The notes under the pieces: generated by a model
Seen by the model: only the letters and a program-made list of their open reading frames with translations
Database searches by the model: none
Told to the model about the DNA's origin: nothing
Assembly (NCBI GenBank): GCA_942491145.1
Contig: CALOBC010000017.1
Span: 248,001 to 312,000, forward strand
DNA: 64,000 nucleotides
Direction of reading: 5' to 3'
Origin: CAXQUZ01 sp942491145
GTDB lineage: Bacteria > Myxococcota_A > UBA796 > UBA2385
Made by a program: the position numbers and the translations under genes
In this document: piece by piece, positions 44,364-53,865 of the stretch
How the letters are laid out: the number at the start of each line of letters is the position of its first letter
Numbering within the stretch: the stretch's first letter is position 1

Positions 44364-45197
44364 TCAGTCCCGCTGGGCGACGGGCGGGCCGAGAATCCTC
44401 AGGTCCGCCAGCTCTTCGCGCAGCTTGGCCATGAACGGCTTGCCGGGGTCGGCGCGGCCGGTGCGAAACCAAGGCAGCGTCTCGACAAAGTAGGGGTGGG
44501 ACTCCATGTGACGGTACTCGTGGTGCCCGATCACGTGGGTGATGCCGTACTCGTGGGACAGCCAGCGCACCAAGGCTGCGTTGGCATCGAGCTGGGCGTC
44601 AGTGAGGGGCAAGCTTCGCCCATTGCCGACGTTCTCAATGCCGATGGCCACGTGATTCAGGCCGATCGTGTGGCGGCCGATGCGGGTCTCGGGCAGCAAC
44701 CTGAAGATGGTGCCGTCCCGGTCCACAATGAAGTGGCTGGTGAGGTTCACGGCGTTCCACTCCGCCTTGATGCGCTGGCCTCGCTGGCGGGGGGCACGAA
44801 ACGTGTTCCAGGCCGACTTGGCGGAGGGGCCGGCGGTCCAGTGAACGACCACCATGCGCGGATCCATGCGGGTGTCCCGGTCCGGGTCACCGGTGCGCTC
44901 CCAGCCCTTGTGCTTCTCGATGTAGAGCGACGCGAGGCGGGCCCGCTCGTCGTTCCAGACCACCGGCCACTCGACCATGGGAGGGCGGAGAATGGCGCTC
45001 TCCAGCTCTCTTTGGAGGACTGGGTCGACATCGGGGGCGGGCGTCGGGGGCGCCGGGGCCTTGGAGGCGTGCACCATGGTGTGGCCGCCGCCGCTGGGCA
45101 TGGCGGTGTCGCCGAGACGGGGGGCACAACCGAACCCAATCCCGACCCAAGCCAGAACGGAACAGAGGGTGGCGAGGGGCAGGACAGGGCGGGACAC
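44364..45197 (-). CDS. N-acetylmuramoyl-L-alanine amidase (Amidase_2) lipoprotein
   Basis: A 277-residue protein: GTG start with AGGAG upstream, signal sequence with lipobox GIGFGC (Cys24) and a Pro-rich linker. The amidase_2/PGRP fold follows with zinc ligands in VVVHWTAG, a central HFIVDRDGTIFRLLPE, IGIENVG, and GHHEYRHMESHPYF (second and third ligands). It cleaves the lactyl bond between muramic acid and the stem peptide, presumably from the outer membrane's inner face. Convergent with the small beta-rich ORF at 43996. Confidence 0.88.
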   Translation of the reverse strand: MSRPVLPLATLCSVLAWVGIGFGCAPRLGDTAMPSGGGHTMVHASKAPAPPTPAPDVDPVLQRELESAILRPPMVEWPVVWNDERARLASLYIEKHKGWERTGDPDRDTRMDPRMVVVHWTAGPSAKSAWNTFRAPRQRGQRIKAEWNAVNLTSHFIVDRDGTIFRLLPETRIGRHTIGLNHVAIGIENVGNGRSLPLTDAQLDANAALVRWLSHEYGITHVIGHHEYRHMESHPYFVETLPWFRTGRADPGKPFMAKLREELADLRILGPPVAQRD

Positions 45198-45308
45198 GAC
45201 GGGCTCCTGCTCGGCCCCTAATGCGGGACTTTCGGGCGGACCCCTCCAATCGCTGAGCTGGCGTGACGCGGCAAGGCGTGGGCGGGGGCCTCGGGCGCCC
45301 CTGTGCAC

Positions 45309-46004
45309 TCAGTCCCGTCGGCTGCCACCGAGCACACCCAGGCGCACCAGCCAGTATCCAAGCTGGAGCAGTGCAGAGACGGCGCTCGCCAAGTAGGTGG
45401 TCGCTGCGGCCGTGAGGACCGTGCTGACGCCCTTGAGCTCGGGGCCATCGAGCAAGCGCTGGGACTCGAGCACCTTGCGGGCCCGAATGCTGGCGTCAAA
45501 CTCCACCGGCAGGGTGACGAGGGTGAAGGCCACAAAGGCCCCGAAGAGGGCCACACCGACGTAGGCGAGACCGGAGATGCCCACCATCATGCCGATCACG
45601 ACCAGCCAGACCCCCAAGTTGGTGCCGATGCCCGCGACCGGCACCATCGCCTGGCGGATGCGCATGGGCGCGTAGCCTTGGGCGTGCTGAAGGGCATGAC
45701 CGACCTCGTGGGCAGCCACACCGGCCGATGAGACGCTGCGGCCGTGAAACACATCGGGGCTCAGCCGGAGCGTGCGGTTGCGGGGGTCGTAGTGGTCGGA
45801 CAAGAACCCACCGACCTCCTCGATCTGCACGTCCGAGATGTTCTCGGCGCGCAGAATGGCCTCCGCAACCTGAGCGCCGGTGAGGCCACGGCCGATGGGC
45901 ACTTGGCTCCACTTTCGGAAGGAGGACTTGGTCCAGAGGGAGGCGAGACCGCTGAGCAGCAGGCCCACCACCATCACCATCATGTAGAGGGGGTCGAACA
46001 TCAT
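45309..46004 (-). CDS. YugP-like zinc metallopeptidase
   Basis: A 231-residue membrane protein: N-terminal helix (YMMVMVVGLLLSGLASLW), a cytoplasmic/periplasmic loop with LSDHYDPRNRTLRLSPDVF, the zinc motif HEVGH at 99-103 (AAHEVGHALQH) and three further hydrophobic helices. This is the arrangement of the YugP family of neutral zinc proteases. Length typical. Role in membrane-protein turnover is presumed. Confidence 0.88.
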   Translation of the reverse strand: MMFDPLYMMVMVVGLLLSGLASLWTKSSFRKWSQVPIGRGLTGAQVAEAILRAENISDVQIEEVGGFLSDHYDPRNRTLRLSPDVFHGRSVSSAGVAAHEVGHALQHAQGYAPMRIRQAMVPVAGIGTNLGVWLVVIGMMVGISGLAYVGVALFGAFVAFTLVTLPVEFDASIRARKVLESQRLLDGPELKGVSTVLTAAATTYLASAVSALLQLGYWLVRLGVLGGSRRD

Positions 46005-46055
46005 GGGAAGATGCTGCGCACGAATTGGGGGTCGGCAAGCCCCCCACGCCCCCGC

Positions 46056-47345
46056 CTACTCCACTTCCCCCGCCAGCCGCATCGCCGGCGTCTCCTCCGG
46101 CGGCCGGTAGTGCACCCGGGCGAGCTCCTGGGGAATCCAGTTCAGCGCCGCGGCGGTTGCGTACCCAATCCGTGCCTCCGACAGCGAGCGCAGCTCCTGC
46201 TCGGACGACGGGGAGAGGGGCCGGTCCACCGCCATGATCTCGGCCCACCGCTGGGGGTAGAGCGGCACAACATAGGGCTGCACATAGCCTTCTGGATACC
46301 GGCTTAAGTAGGTGTCTGGGTCGTACAGGTCCGCGGCCCCCAGCGTGTGGCCGAGCTCGTGTGCCACCGTCATCACGGCATAGCCAGGGTTCTGTTCCTC
46401 CAGGTCCACATACGCAATGGCGACGTGGCCCGTCTCGGAGCCTCGGCTGTGGGCGGCGAGATCTTGGGGGTCTGTGCTGTAGACCACATAGATGCGAACG
46501 GCGTAGTCATCGGGCTCGACGCCCTGGTCCCGCGCGAGGTTGTGGAAGTAGCGCACCGAGTTGAACGCGTTCCACGCCGACTCCCACACCGAGTCTGCAT
46601 CGATGGGGGGCGGGTCCATATTGCGGCCCCATGGCCCGAGAACATCGATGGTTAAGGCATCGTTGCGGCCTGTGTAGCGCTTAAACTCGGTGTCGTACCA
46701 GCCCTCAATGTCCCGCAAGGTGGTGCCCTCACCGCTCTCGGTGGGCAGTCCATTGAGCTGTCGAATGAGTGTGGCTCCGGCGTCTTCTGGGCTGACAAAC
46801 TGGAAGATGGCCACGCGGGTGGGCCGGTCCTGGCCGACCGACGCCCGGTCTTCCTTCACCCAGTTCAACACTTGGTGCAGGAACGCCGCAAAGATGAAGA
46901 TGGCGAAGAGCTGACGCAGGCGGGTGCGGCGGTGACGGCCCCGTCCCTTGATCCAACATGGGGGGCAGACCTCGTCGCCGAGGGCTTGCTTGCGGCAGCT
47001 GGTGCACAGCGGCGCGCCACAGGACACACACCGGCGGGCGGCGATGCGCGAGGGATGGTGCTCGCAGAAGGCCCCTTCGCTGCCTGAGGGCTCACCGAGC
47101 ACGATGGCCACCGCGCCGGCAGCCCGCAGGCGCTCGGCGGTCTGTTCCGCGGTCTGGAGGTCCTGGGTGACTCGCACCACACTGGGCAGGTCCCCCGGTC
47201 GCACCCGTCGGCTGCCGGGGACCTCCCGCTCGACGGCTTGCAGGCGCCCCGGCTCGATCCGCACCATGAGCACCCGCCACCGACGATGCTCGGTCTCTTC
47301 AGGCGCGGGGCTTGGGGGATCGTCGAGAATGCTTCGTGCTCCCAC
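46056..47345 (-). CDS. B-box zinc finger membrane protein with metzincin-like metallopeptidase domain
   Basis: A 429-residue protein. An N-terminal region (VLMVRIEPGRLQAVEREVPG, then QTAEQTAERLRAAGAVAIVL) is followed by a B-box-type zinc finger (CEHHPSRIAARRCVSCGAPLCTSC...CPPC), one membrane helix (LFAIFIFAAFLHQVLNW) and an outer domain with VAHELGHTLGAADLY, i.e. HExxHxxGxxD, the metzincin zinc motif. A B-box plus transmembrane helix plus peptidase is unusual. Start is GTG at 47345, with ATG at 47267 as an alternative; the longer form has plausible coding character. Divergent from the GT-C gene. Confidence 0.75.
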   Translation of the reverse strand: MGARSILDDPPSPAPEETEHRRWRVLMVRIEPGRLQAVEREVPGSRRVRPGDLPSVVRVTQDLQTAEQTAERLRAAGAVAIVLGEPSGSEGAFCEHHPSRIAARRCVSCGAPLCTSCRKQALGDEVCPPCWIKGRGRHRRTRLRQLFAIFIFAAFLHQVLNWVKEDRASVGQDRPTRVAIFQFVSPEDAGATLIRQLNGLPTESGEGTTLRDIEGWYDTEFKRYTGRNDALTIDVLGPWGRNMDPPPIDADSVWESAWNAFNSVRYFHNLARDQGVEPDDYAVRIYVVYSTDPQDLAAHSRGSETGHVAIAYVDLEEQNPGYAVMTVAHELGHTLGAADLYDPDTYLSRYPEGYVQPYVVPLYPQRWAEIMAVDRPLSPSSEQELRSLSEARIGYATAAALNWIPQELARVHYRPPEETPAMRLAGEVE

Positions 47346-47436
47346 GTGGGACCATACCGCTGCCGTGGGATGATAGTCGGCGTGGGCGTTCGAGGCTGGA
47401 GAGCTTCGTGGGCTTTCCCCCCCGCTTCAGGTCCCG

Positions 47437-48714
47437 ATGCCCTCACCTCTGACCGGTCATGCCCCCGCTGATGCCCCAGCGGTTGCGCGCTGGGGTGCCC
47501 TTGTCCCGGCCCTGGTGGGGGGGGTGGGCTTGGTGGTGATGGGCGACCTGCGGCTGCTGCCCCTCGTGGCCGTGGTCTGGATCTTGATGTGGGGCGCGGC
47601 GGTGTTGGTCGCCCCCACGCCGGCGGGTGGCGCAGGGCGGGTGTTCGGGGCCGCGGTGGTGGTGCGGGCGCTGTTGCTGATGTCGCCGGCCACGCTGTCG
47701 GACGACCTCTACCGGTACCTGTGGGAGGGTCGGGTGGTGGCGATGGGGGGCAACCCTTACCTGCACGCTCCCGCGGATCCGGTCTTTGCGGACTTCTTCG
47801 CGGACCCCATTCGGCTGCTCGTGAACCACCCCGACGTGTCGACCATCTACCCGCCGCTGGCGCTGTGGCTGTTCGCCGGGCTGGCCGCCATCGCCCAGCA
47901 TCCCCTCGTCGTGAAGTCGTTCATGGGGCTGTGCGACGCGGCCACGGCGGGGGTGCTGGCGCAGATCCTCATCGGCCGACGAATGCCCTTGCGCGGGGCC
48001 TGGCTGTACGCGCTGTTGCCCTTGGCGGCGGTGGAGTCCGCGGGCAGCGGCCACCTGGAAGCGGCGGCCATCTTGTGTGTGGTGCTGGCGATTCGGGCGT
48101 GGGACCGTGGTGGCTCAGGGGTGGGCTTTGCGGGCCTCGGGGCGCTGCTCAAGCTGCTGCCGGGTGCGCTGATGTTGGGGCTCATGCGCCGTCGGCCCGC
48201 CCTGGTCCTGCTGGTGCTGGGGCTGGCTGTGGTGTCCGCGATGCCCTTCGTTCCGGCGGGTGCCGCGGTGGGCCGGGGCTTCTCCACCTACGCCCAGCAC
48301 TGGTCCTTCAATGGCAGCGTCTTTCCTTTGGTTGAGGCCGTTGTCGGTGAGCTGGCCCGTCCGCTGTGCCTCGTCGCGGGCGCCGCCGTGACCGGGTGGG
48401 CCCTGCTGCGGCGACGGGATCCGGCCGAGCTGGCGCTGTGGGTCGGGGGGGCGTTTGTGCTGCTCTCCCCCACGGTCCACCCCTGGTACATCCCGTGGGT
48501 CTGGGTGCCGGCGATTGTCTGTGGTGTGCGCGCATGGACCGTGCTCGCGGGGCTGGCCCCCATCGCCTATGTTGTGCTGGCGACGGCGGACCCCAGCACC
48601 GGCGCCTGGCAAGAGAGGCGCTGGCCGGCCCTTGTGGCCTACGGAGGCTTCGCGGTGGTGTGGATCTGGGACCGGATGCAGGGGCTGGTCCAACCGGGGC
48701 CGCGCCGGTCCTGA
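47437..48714 (+). CDS. GT-C type polyprenol-phosphate-dependent mannosyltransferase-like protein
   Basis: A 425-residue membrane protein with about ten hydrophobic helices. The segment DDLYRYLWEGRVVAMGGNPYLHAP matches the catalytic loop (acidic DD, Arg and NPY) of GT87-like alpha-mannosyltransferases, and SPTVHPWYIPWVWVPA is the second conserved element. It probably transfers a sugar from a polyprenol phosphate donor on the periplasmic side. Divergent from the B-box protein gene; followed by the LarA-like gene. Confidence 0.8.
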   Translation: MPSPLTGHAPADAPAVARWGALVPALVGGVGLVVMGDLRLLPLVAVVWILMWGAAVLVAPTPAGGAGRVFGAAVVVRALLLMSPATLSDDLYRYLWEGRVVAMGGNPYLHAPADPVFADFFADPIRLLVNHPDVSTIYPPLALWLFAGLAAIAQHPLVVKSFMGLCDAATAGVLAQILIGRRMPLRGAWLYALLPLAAVESAGSGHLEAAAILCVVLAIRAWDRGGSGVGFAGLGALLKLLPGALMLGLMRRRPALVLLVLGLAVVSAMPFVPAGAAVGRGFSTYAQHWSFNGSVFPLVEAVVGELARPLCLVAGAAVTGWALLRRRDPAELALWVGGAFVLLSPTVHPWYIPWVWVPAIVCGVRAWTVLAGLAPIAYVVLATADPSTGAWQERRWPALVAYGGFAVVWIWDRMQGLVQPGPRRS

Positions 48715-48783
48715 GCCCCTCGGAGCGCCGGGTTGATTACCGGGGCCGGGCGCCGGTGGTGATGCCTGCGCGGGGAGTGGACC

Positions 48784-49878
48784 ATGTCGGGCTGTCGGTG
48801 GGGAACCAGTCTCGAAGAAGCCCTGGGCGACGTCGTCTTGGGCGACTCTGACTCGAAGGGCAGGGTGGCCGTGGCCATCCCCGATGCCACCCGTCCGCTG
48901 GACCCGGTGCCGGCGCTGCATGCCCTGCGGTGCCGCGCTTCGGGTGATCTCCAGGTGGTGGTGGGCTTGGGTCTGCACCGCCGAATGCTGCCGGCAGAGC
49001 TGGCCCACCACAGCGCCCGGGATGGTTTCACACCGGTTCAGCACGACCCGGACGATGTGCGCGAGACGGGCGTGGTGGACGGCATTCCGGGGTTCGTCTC
49101 CCGCCACATCGACGGGTGCTCGGTGGTCATCGGGCTGGGCATCGCTGAGCTGCACCAGTACGCGGGCATCTCGGGCGGCCACAAGGCCGTGGCGGTGGGC
49201 CTGGGCGGTCGGGCCACCATCGCGGCCTTGCACCACCGGGACCGGGTCATCGCGCCCGGGGTCGAGGTGGGCCGGGTGCACGGAAACCCCTTCCGCGACG
49301 CCATTGACGGCCTCGGCCAGGCGGCGGGCTGCACCCATGCGCTGCTGTGGGTGCCGGACTGCGGGGCGTGGGTCTTTGGCGACCCGGTGGTGGCGGTGCA
49401 GGAAGCCGCGGCCCGCATGGCCCCGTGGGTGGACGTGGACGAGGTCGCGACGGGTGCGGTGCTGCGGGTGCCACCGGCGAAGGCCTCGAGCTTGTACCAG
49501 GCCAGCCGGGCGGCCACCTACCTCGCGCTGAGCCCCCGTCCGCCGCTGCGCCAAGGTGCCGTGCTGGTGCTGGAGGCCGAGATGCCCGAAGGACTGGGGT
49601 CCGAGGCGGGCTTCCGTGCGGCCCTGCAGGAGCGGCGTCCCCCCTGGAGCTCACTGCTGCGCGGCCGCCCCCCCCAAGGTCCAGGCGCTCAGCGCGCGGT
49701 GATGCTTGCCCTGCTTGCCCGCCGGTATCGCTTGATGATCGCCGGCTGCCAGAGCCCCGAGACCTTCGTGCGGGTGGGCATCTCCGCCACGGACGCGCCC
49801 GCGGTGCCCGAGCCGGGCTGGCTCGATGTGGTGGACCCGTTTCACCGGCTGCCCCAGCTTGCGCCGGGCCGAGGTTAA
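48784..49878 (+). CDS. LarA-like (DUF2088) lactate racemase family protein
   Basis: A 364-residue protein with AIPDATRPLD near residue 32-41 (the D-x-TRP motif of LarA), GLGLHRRM (usual T-G-x-H-R), and ISGGHKAVAVGLGG, which holds the family's catalytic His/Lys cluster in a variant form. LarA uses a nickel-pincer nucleotide cofactor; maturation genes are not in the window, so it may be a racemase of an unknown 2-hydroxyacid or a non-cofactor homologue. Start ATG at 48784. Confidence 0.7.
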   Translation: MSGCRWGTSLEEALGDVVLGDSDSKGRVAVAIPDATRPLDPVPALHALRCRASGDLQVVVGLGLHRRMLPAELAHHSARDGFTPVQHDPDDVRETGVVDGIPGFVSRHIDGCSVVIGLGIAELHQYAGISGGHKAVAVGLGGRATIAALHHRDRVIAPGVEVGRVHGNPFRDAIDGLGQAAGCTHALLWVPDCGAWVFGDPVVAVQEAAARMAPWVDVDEVATGAVLRVPPAKASSLYQASRAATYLALSPRPPLRQGAVLVLEAEMPEGLGSEAGFRAALQERRPPWSSLLRGRPPQGPGAQRAVMLALLARRYRLMIAGCQSPETFVRVGISATDAPAVPEPGWLDVVDPFHRLPQLAPGRG

Positions 49879-49911
49879 GTTGGGAAAGAACCGGTGAGGG
49901 TGGGGGGAGAC

Positions 49912-50721
49912 ATGGTGGACTTCGTCTCTCCGCGCACGCTGGCGCTGGGCCTGACTGCAAGCGCCCTGCTGGCCTGTACTGTCGACGGCGTGGACGCCTC
50001 CCGAGCAGCGGACCGCGAGGCCTACCTGATCTCGCTGAGTCAACAAGGCAAGGACCCCCGGGCCGCGCTGGGGGCCTGCGCCCAGATCGTGAGCGAGTCC
50101 CTGCGGGGGGAGTGTGTGGCCCTGCTCGCCCGGGATCTGGTGGCGACCGGCGCCGATGCCTGGGGCGCGTGTCGGGGCTTGCAACCGGGCGAGTGGCGGG
50201 ACCTGTGCTCGTTTGAGGCCATCGACGGCGACGGGGAGTTTGGCGACGACGTGGCGGCCCGGTGTGTGCACACAGGGGCCTATCAGCAGCGGTGCTTGGC
50301 CCATGTGCTGTCCCGCCACAGCAAGCGGGAGTGGGCGGTTCTCAAGCCAGGGGACGAGGACGCCATGGTGCGCTGGCTGGACCTCAAGGTGAGAGAGTAC
50401 GGGGTGGGCAGCGAAGGGCCCCAGCTGGTGCGGGAGCTGGCCGGTCGGGCGGTGGCGGACCGGGCGCTGACGGCTGATCCGGCCCGCGACTTTGACCCTG
50501 AAGACTGTGGTGCGCTGTCTGCCGATCTGTGTCGCTCGGCCTTTCGCGCATACGTGGGGGAGCTGTCCCACCGGCCGGGCTTCGGCGATGCTTGCCGAGG
50601 GGGCGGCCGGCCCAAGAACATGCGCGCAGAGGGCATTCCAGCATGGTCCCCCGGCGTGGTGGACGACGTGGAGAGCGTGGTGGGGGAGTTCTGCAGACGG
50701 ACGACGGGGCGGTCCCTCTGA
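49912..50721 (+). CDS. Lipoprotein of unknown function with a helical Cys-rich domain
   Basis: A 269-residue protein: MVDFVSPRTLALGLTASALLAC (lipobox Cys22) preceded by GGGGGAGA as a good RBS. The mature chain is helical with paired Cys (ACAQIVSES..ECVALL, CRGL..LCSFE, RCVHTG..QRCLAH, DCGALSADLCRSA), a pattern of alpha-helical hairpins linked by disulphides, Sel1-like in appearance. No family recognised. Confidence 0.75.
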   Translation: MVDFVSPRTLALGLTASALLACTVDGVDASRAADREAYLISLSQQGKDPRAALGACAQIVSESLRGECVALLARDLVATGADAWGACRGLQPGEWRDLCSFEAIDGDGEFGDDVAARCVHTGAYQQRCLAHVLSRHSKREWAVLKPGDEDAMVRWLDLKVREYGVGSEGPQLVRELAGRAVADRALTADPARDFDPEDCGALSADLCRSAFRAYVGELSHRPGFGDACRGGGRPKNMRAEGIPAWSPGVVDDVESVVGEFCRRTTGRSL

Positions 50722-50732
50722 GCTGAGGGCGC

Positions 50733-52322
50733 TCACAGCGCCGGGGACGCGTCTTCTCCCGATGCGAGGCGCTCAAAGGCATCGCGGTGGGCGCCCGTGT
50801 GCAGCCGCCAGATGGCGCCGGCCCGGTCCATCGAGAACAGGGGACCACTGACCACCGCGTGCACATCGGCGTACGCGCGGTTCAGTGCATCCGTCTCAAA
50901 TGACGCTTCACCGCTGGCGACGCTGCGGAAGTACGCCGGCGGCACAGTGCGGGGGTAGTGACCGACCCGCCAGCCGGCCGACGGGCGATACGGAATGCGC
51001 GCCAGGAAGGGGTCCGCGAGGGCCCACAGGTCGACCACGTGGATGCCGGGCCCACCGAAGTAGGCGTAGTAGCCGACGTCTTGGCGGGCTGCGAAGGGCC
51101 GGCCGGCCTCCCGGTCCGCCGCTCCGGCGCGGGCACCGACGTTGGGCGGAATGGGCACACCCGCGGCCACCAGCGCTGCATGCTGGGGGGCCACGCTGGC
51201 CAGTCCGGTCTCGGGTGAGTACCAAGCCCGCTCGTCGGCAATGCCGTGGTCACCAACAATCTCGGCGGGGTCCATGCCCTCACCGTAGACCCCTTGGGCC
51301 AGCCAGCGGGACCCTGGCGACACCAAGCCCACGGCCACAACCCCGATGAGCAGCGGCAAGCGCGGCAGGTCGGGCGCATGGCGGGCCACCAGTCCAGCAG
51401 CGAGCACCGTGGGCGCGGCCACAAAGCGGAGTGCCATGAAGTCGCCGCCGATGCGCACCACATACACGAGGTAGAGCCCCAAGCCGAGCATCAGCGCACG
51501 GTCGCCTCGCTGGCCTCGCGTGAGCACCAAGACAGTCGCTGTCAGAGGCATCACAACGGTCAGCGGGTCTCGCTCGGCGCTGTCGGCGAGGTAGCGCAGG
51601 CCCTGGGTGGCGAGCTCCAGTGCAGGGATGTCCACGTTGAGCTTGGCCCAGGCCGTGTTGGGGACCAGGCTGCCGTAGTAGACGAGCGAGAAGCCCTCCC
51701 AAGCCAGCAGCGGCAAGAGCCCCGTCACCAGTGCGGGCACGAGCACCCGTGGCTGGTCCCAGGCCTTGAGCAGACACAGCGGCAGCACGATGAGGGGGGC
51801 GTCGGGACGGGTGAGGGCGAGCATGCCCAGCAGCAGCCCCGCGAGGCGGCCAACAGACCGGTCCCAGGTGGGCCCACACAAGGGCACGAAGAGCAGCAAG
51901 ATGACGTACATTAGCGGATTCTCGAGGCCCGACACCCCCCAGTCCACAACAGCTGCGGATGCCGATGCGAGGGCTGCCACCGCGAGTCCCGTCGCCGCTT
52001 GGGGGGCGGCCCGCACGAGGAGCACACCGGAGATCCCGACCAGCACCGCGCTCAGGGCCAACACGCTGTAGTACGCCTCGCCCGTGAGCAAGTGGCCCAG
52101 CACCGACACGCCCAGCCACAGGGGGTGGGTGAAGGCCTGCACCCGCTCGGCGGGGTTCCACGTCAGGCCGTGGCCCGTGAGCAGGTTGGTCGCGGTGCGG
52201 TGGGTGATGTAGGCATCGTCGCCTTGCCACGCGACGAACCAGAGCATGCGCAGCACGACACCGGTGAGCAGGGCGGCGGCGAGCCGGGTGGTCCACCGCT
52301 CGACGTCAGACCGCGCGGGCAC
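50733..52322 (-). CDS. GT-C glycosyltransferase (arabinofuranosyltransferase/mannosyltransferase-like)
   Basis: A membrane protein of about 529 residues with around a dozen hydrophobic helices. After the first helix WQGDDAYITHRTATNLLTGHGLTWNPAERVQAFTHPLWL carries the acidic DDAY loop and the invariant NPAERVQAFTHPLW typical of actinobacterial-type arabinofuranosyltransferase (AftB-like) and related GT-C enzymes; VVRIGGDFMALRF is a second conserved element. The C-terminal tail (about 150 residues) lies outside the membrane. GTG at 52322 chosen; it overlaps the stop of the upstream GT2 gene by 17 nt. Sugar and acceptor unknown. Confidence 0.8.
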   Translation of the reverse strand: MPARSDVERWTTRLAAALLTGVVLRMLWFVAWQGDDAYITHRTATNLLTGHGLTWNPAERVQAFTHPLWLGVSVLGHLLTGEAYYSVLALSAVLVGISGVLLVRAAPQAATGLAVAALASASAAVVDWGVSGLENPLMYVILLLFVPLCGPTWDRSVGRLAGLLLGMLALTRPDAPLIVLPLCLLKAWDQPRVLVPALVTGLLPLLAWEGFSLVYYGSLVPNTAWAKLNVDIPALELATQGLRYLADSAERDPLTVVMPLTATVLVLTRGQRGDRALMLGLGLYLVYVVRIGGDFMALRFVAAPTVLAAGLVARHAPDLPRLPLLIGVVAVGLVSPGSRWLAQGVYGEGMDPAEIVGDHGIADERAWYSPETGLASVAPQHAALVAAGVPIPPNVGARAGAADREAGRPFAARQDVGYYAYFGGPGIHVVDLWALADPFLARIPYRPSAGWRVGHYPRTVPPAYFRSVASGEASFETDALNRAYADVHAVVSGPLFSMDRAGAIWRLHTGAHRDAFERLASGEDASPAL

Positions 52323-53727
52323 GGCGCCTCGGCAGCCCTTCCCACACCGAGCTGATGCCCACAAAGCCGAAGCCCAGGCCAAACACCACCAAGAAGGGCA
52401 GGCTGGCCCACCAGCCCTCGGCGATGACCATGACGATGCTCACGGCGTAGTAGGCGGCGAAGGCGAGCTCGATGATGGGGGTCCAGCCGCCTTGCAGCGT
52501 GTACCCCTGGGGCACCATGCCCGCCTTGGCGTTGGTGCTGCCGTCTTTGGGGGTGCGCACGAAGGTGACGTCCGTGCCGAAGATGCCCTCGATGACTGCG
52601 CGGCTCTGGTTGACGGCCATGCCGATGCCCAGGCTCATCACGAAGGGAATCCGCCATGCGCGGCTCCAGCCCTCGCCCCACGCTTCCCGCTCGGCAAAGA
52701 AGTAGAAGGCCGCCACGCTGCACGTCGCCAGCAGGAAGGCCGGAAGGTCCAGCAGCAGCAGCTCCACGGCGTCGGACCGCCCCCGCATGAAGATGCTCGG
52801 GGGCAGCAGCAGCGCCATCACCATCACCAGCGGGTAGGCGAGGTTGTTGGTGAGGTGGACGATGGCCTCGGCCTTCACCCGTGCGGGCAGCTCACTGTGG
52901 AGGATAGTCGGCAGCAGCTTGCGGGCGGTCTGGAGCGTGCCCTTGGCCCACCGGTGTTGCTGGGTCTTGAAGGCCCGCATCGTCGCCGGGAGCTCGGCGG
53001 GGACGACATGATCCTTCACAAAGACAAAGTTCCAGCCCTTGAGCTGGGCCCGGTAGCTCAGGTCCAGGTCTTCAGTGAGGGTGTCGTGCTGCCAGCCGCC
53101 TGCGTCGTCAATGCACGCCCGCCGCCAGATCCCCGCAGTGCCATTGAAGTTGAAGAAGCGGCCGCTGCGGTGGCGTGCGGTGTGTTCCAGAACGAAGTGG
53201 CCATCGAGCAAGACGCTGGACAAGCGCGTGAGCATGCCGGCGGCTTCGTTGATGTGGCCCCAGCGGGCTTGCACCATGCCGATGCTGGGGTTGGCGAAGT
53301 GGGGCAGCACCTCTTGGAGGAAGTCTCGCGTGGGCACAAAGTCGGCGTCGAAGACCGCGAGGTACTCGCCCTTGGCGACTTGGGTGCCCTCCGCGAGCGC
53401 CCCGGCCTTGAAGCCCGTGCGGTCCGTGCGGTGCAGTACGGTCACGTCTACGCCCTGCTGGCGCCACTTCTCGGCGGTGGCCCGAGACAGGTCCACCGTG
53501 TCGTCCGTGGAGTCGTCGAGCACTTGGATGTCCAGCCGGTCCAGCGGCCAGTCGATCTGGCAGGCAGCGTCGATGAGGCGTTCCACCACGGCCTGCTCGT
53601 TGAAGACCGGCAGCTGCACCGTCACCCGGGGGAGGGTTGAAAACGGAGAGGTCTTCGGGGGCTGGTTGCGGAAGCGGGCGTAGAGCCCGAGAATGAAGAG
53701 CCGATGCAGACCATAGACCGACAACAC
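52306..53727 (-). CDS. GT2 membrane glycosyltransferase (cellulose synthase-like), N-terminal frame disrupted
   Basis: A family 2 transferase: FNEQAVVERLIDAA, VLDDSTDDT and FDADFVPTRDFL (donor Asp motifs), GTAGIWRRACIDDAGGW, TLTEDLDLSYRA (catalytic Asp) and QQHRWAKG (Q-x-x-RW), followed by four helices, as in beta-glucan/cellulose synthase-like enzymes. The GTG at 53727 is inside a membrane helix. Upstream, IVPIFYLAALGVL continues in frame, and the ATG at about 53784 is out of frame unless one C is added to a CCCCC run (giving MSPLSPLQAIVPIF). So the true N-terminus is likely about 19 residues longer. Overlaps the next gene. Confidence 0.85.
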   Translation of the reverse strand: MLSVYGLHRLFILGLYARFRNQPPKTSPFSTLPRVTVQLPVFNEQAVVERLIDAACQIDWPLDRLDIQVLDDSTDDTVDLSRATAEKWRQQGVDVTVLHRTDRTGFKAGALAEGTQVAKGEYLAVFDADFVPTRDFLQEVLPHFANPSIGMVQARWGHINEAAGMLTRLSSVLLDGHFVLEHTARHRSGRFFNFNGTAGIWRRACIDDAGGWQHDTLTEDLDLSYRAQLKGWNFVFVKDHVVPAELPATMRAFKTQQHRWAKGTLQTARKLLPTILHSELPARVKAEAIVHLTNNLAYPLVMVMALLLPPSIFMRGRSDAVELLLLDLPAFLLATCSVAAFYFFAEREAWGEGWSRAWRIPFVMSLGIGMAVNQSRAVIEGIFGTDVTFVRTPKDGSTNAKAGMVPQGYTLQGGWTPIIELAFAAYYAVSIVMVIAEGWWASLPFLVVFGLGFGFVGISSVWEGLPRRRARAV

Positions 53728-53865
53728 GCCGAGGGCGGCGAGGTAGAAGATCGGGACGATGGCCTGGAGGGGGCTCAGGGGGACATCCTGGACGCAACGG
53801 GGCGGGCGGCGTACCGGATGCCGCCACGCCCGTCAAGATGCAGAAGATGGGGGGTGGAGCAAGAG

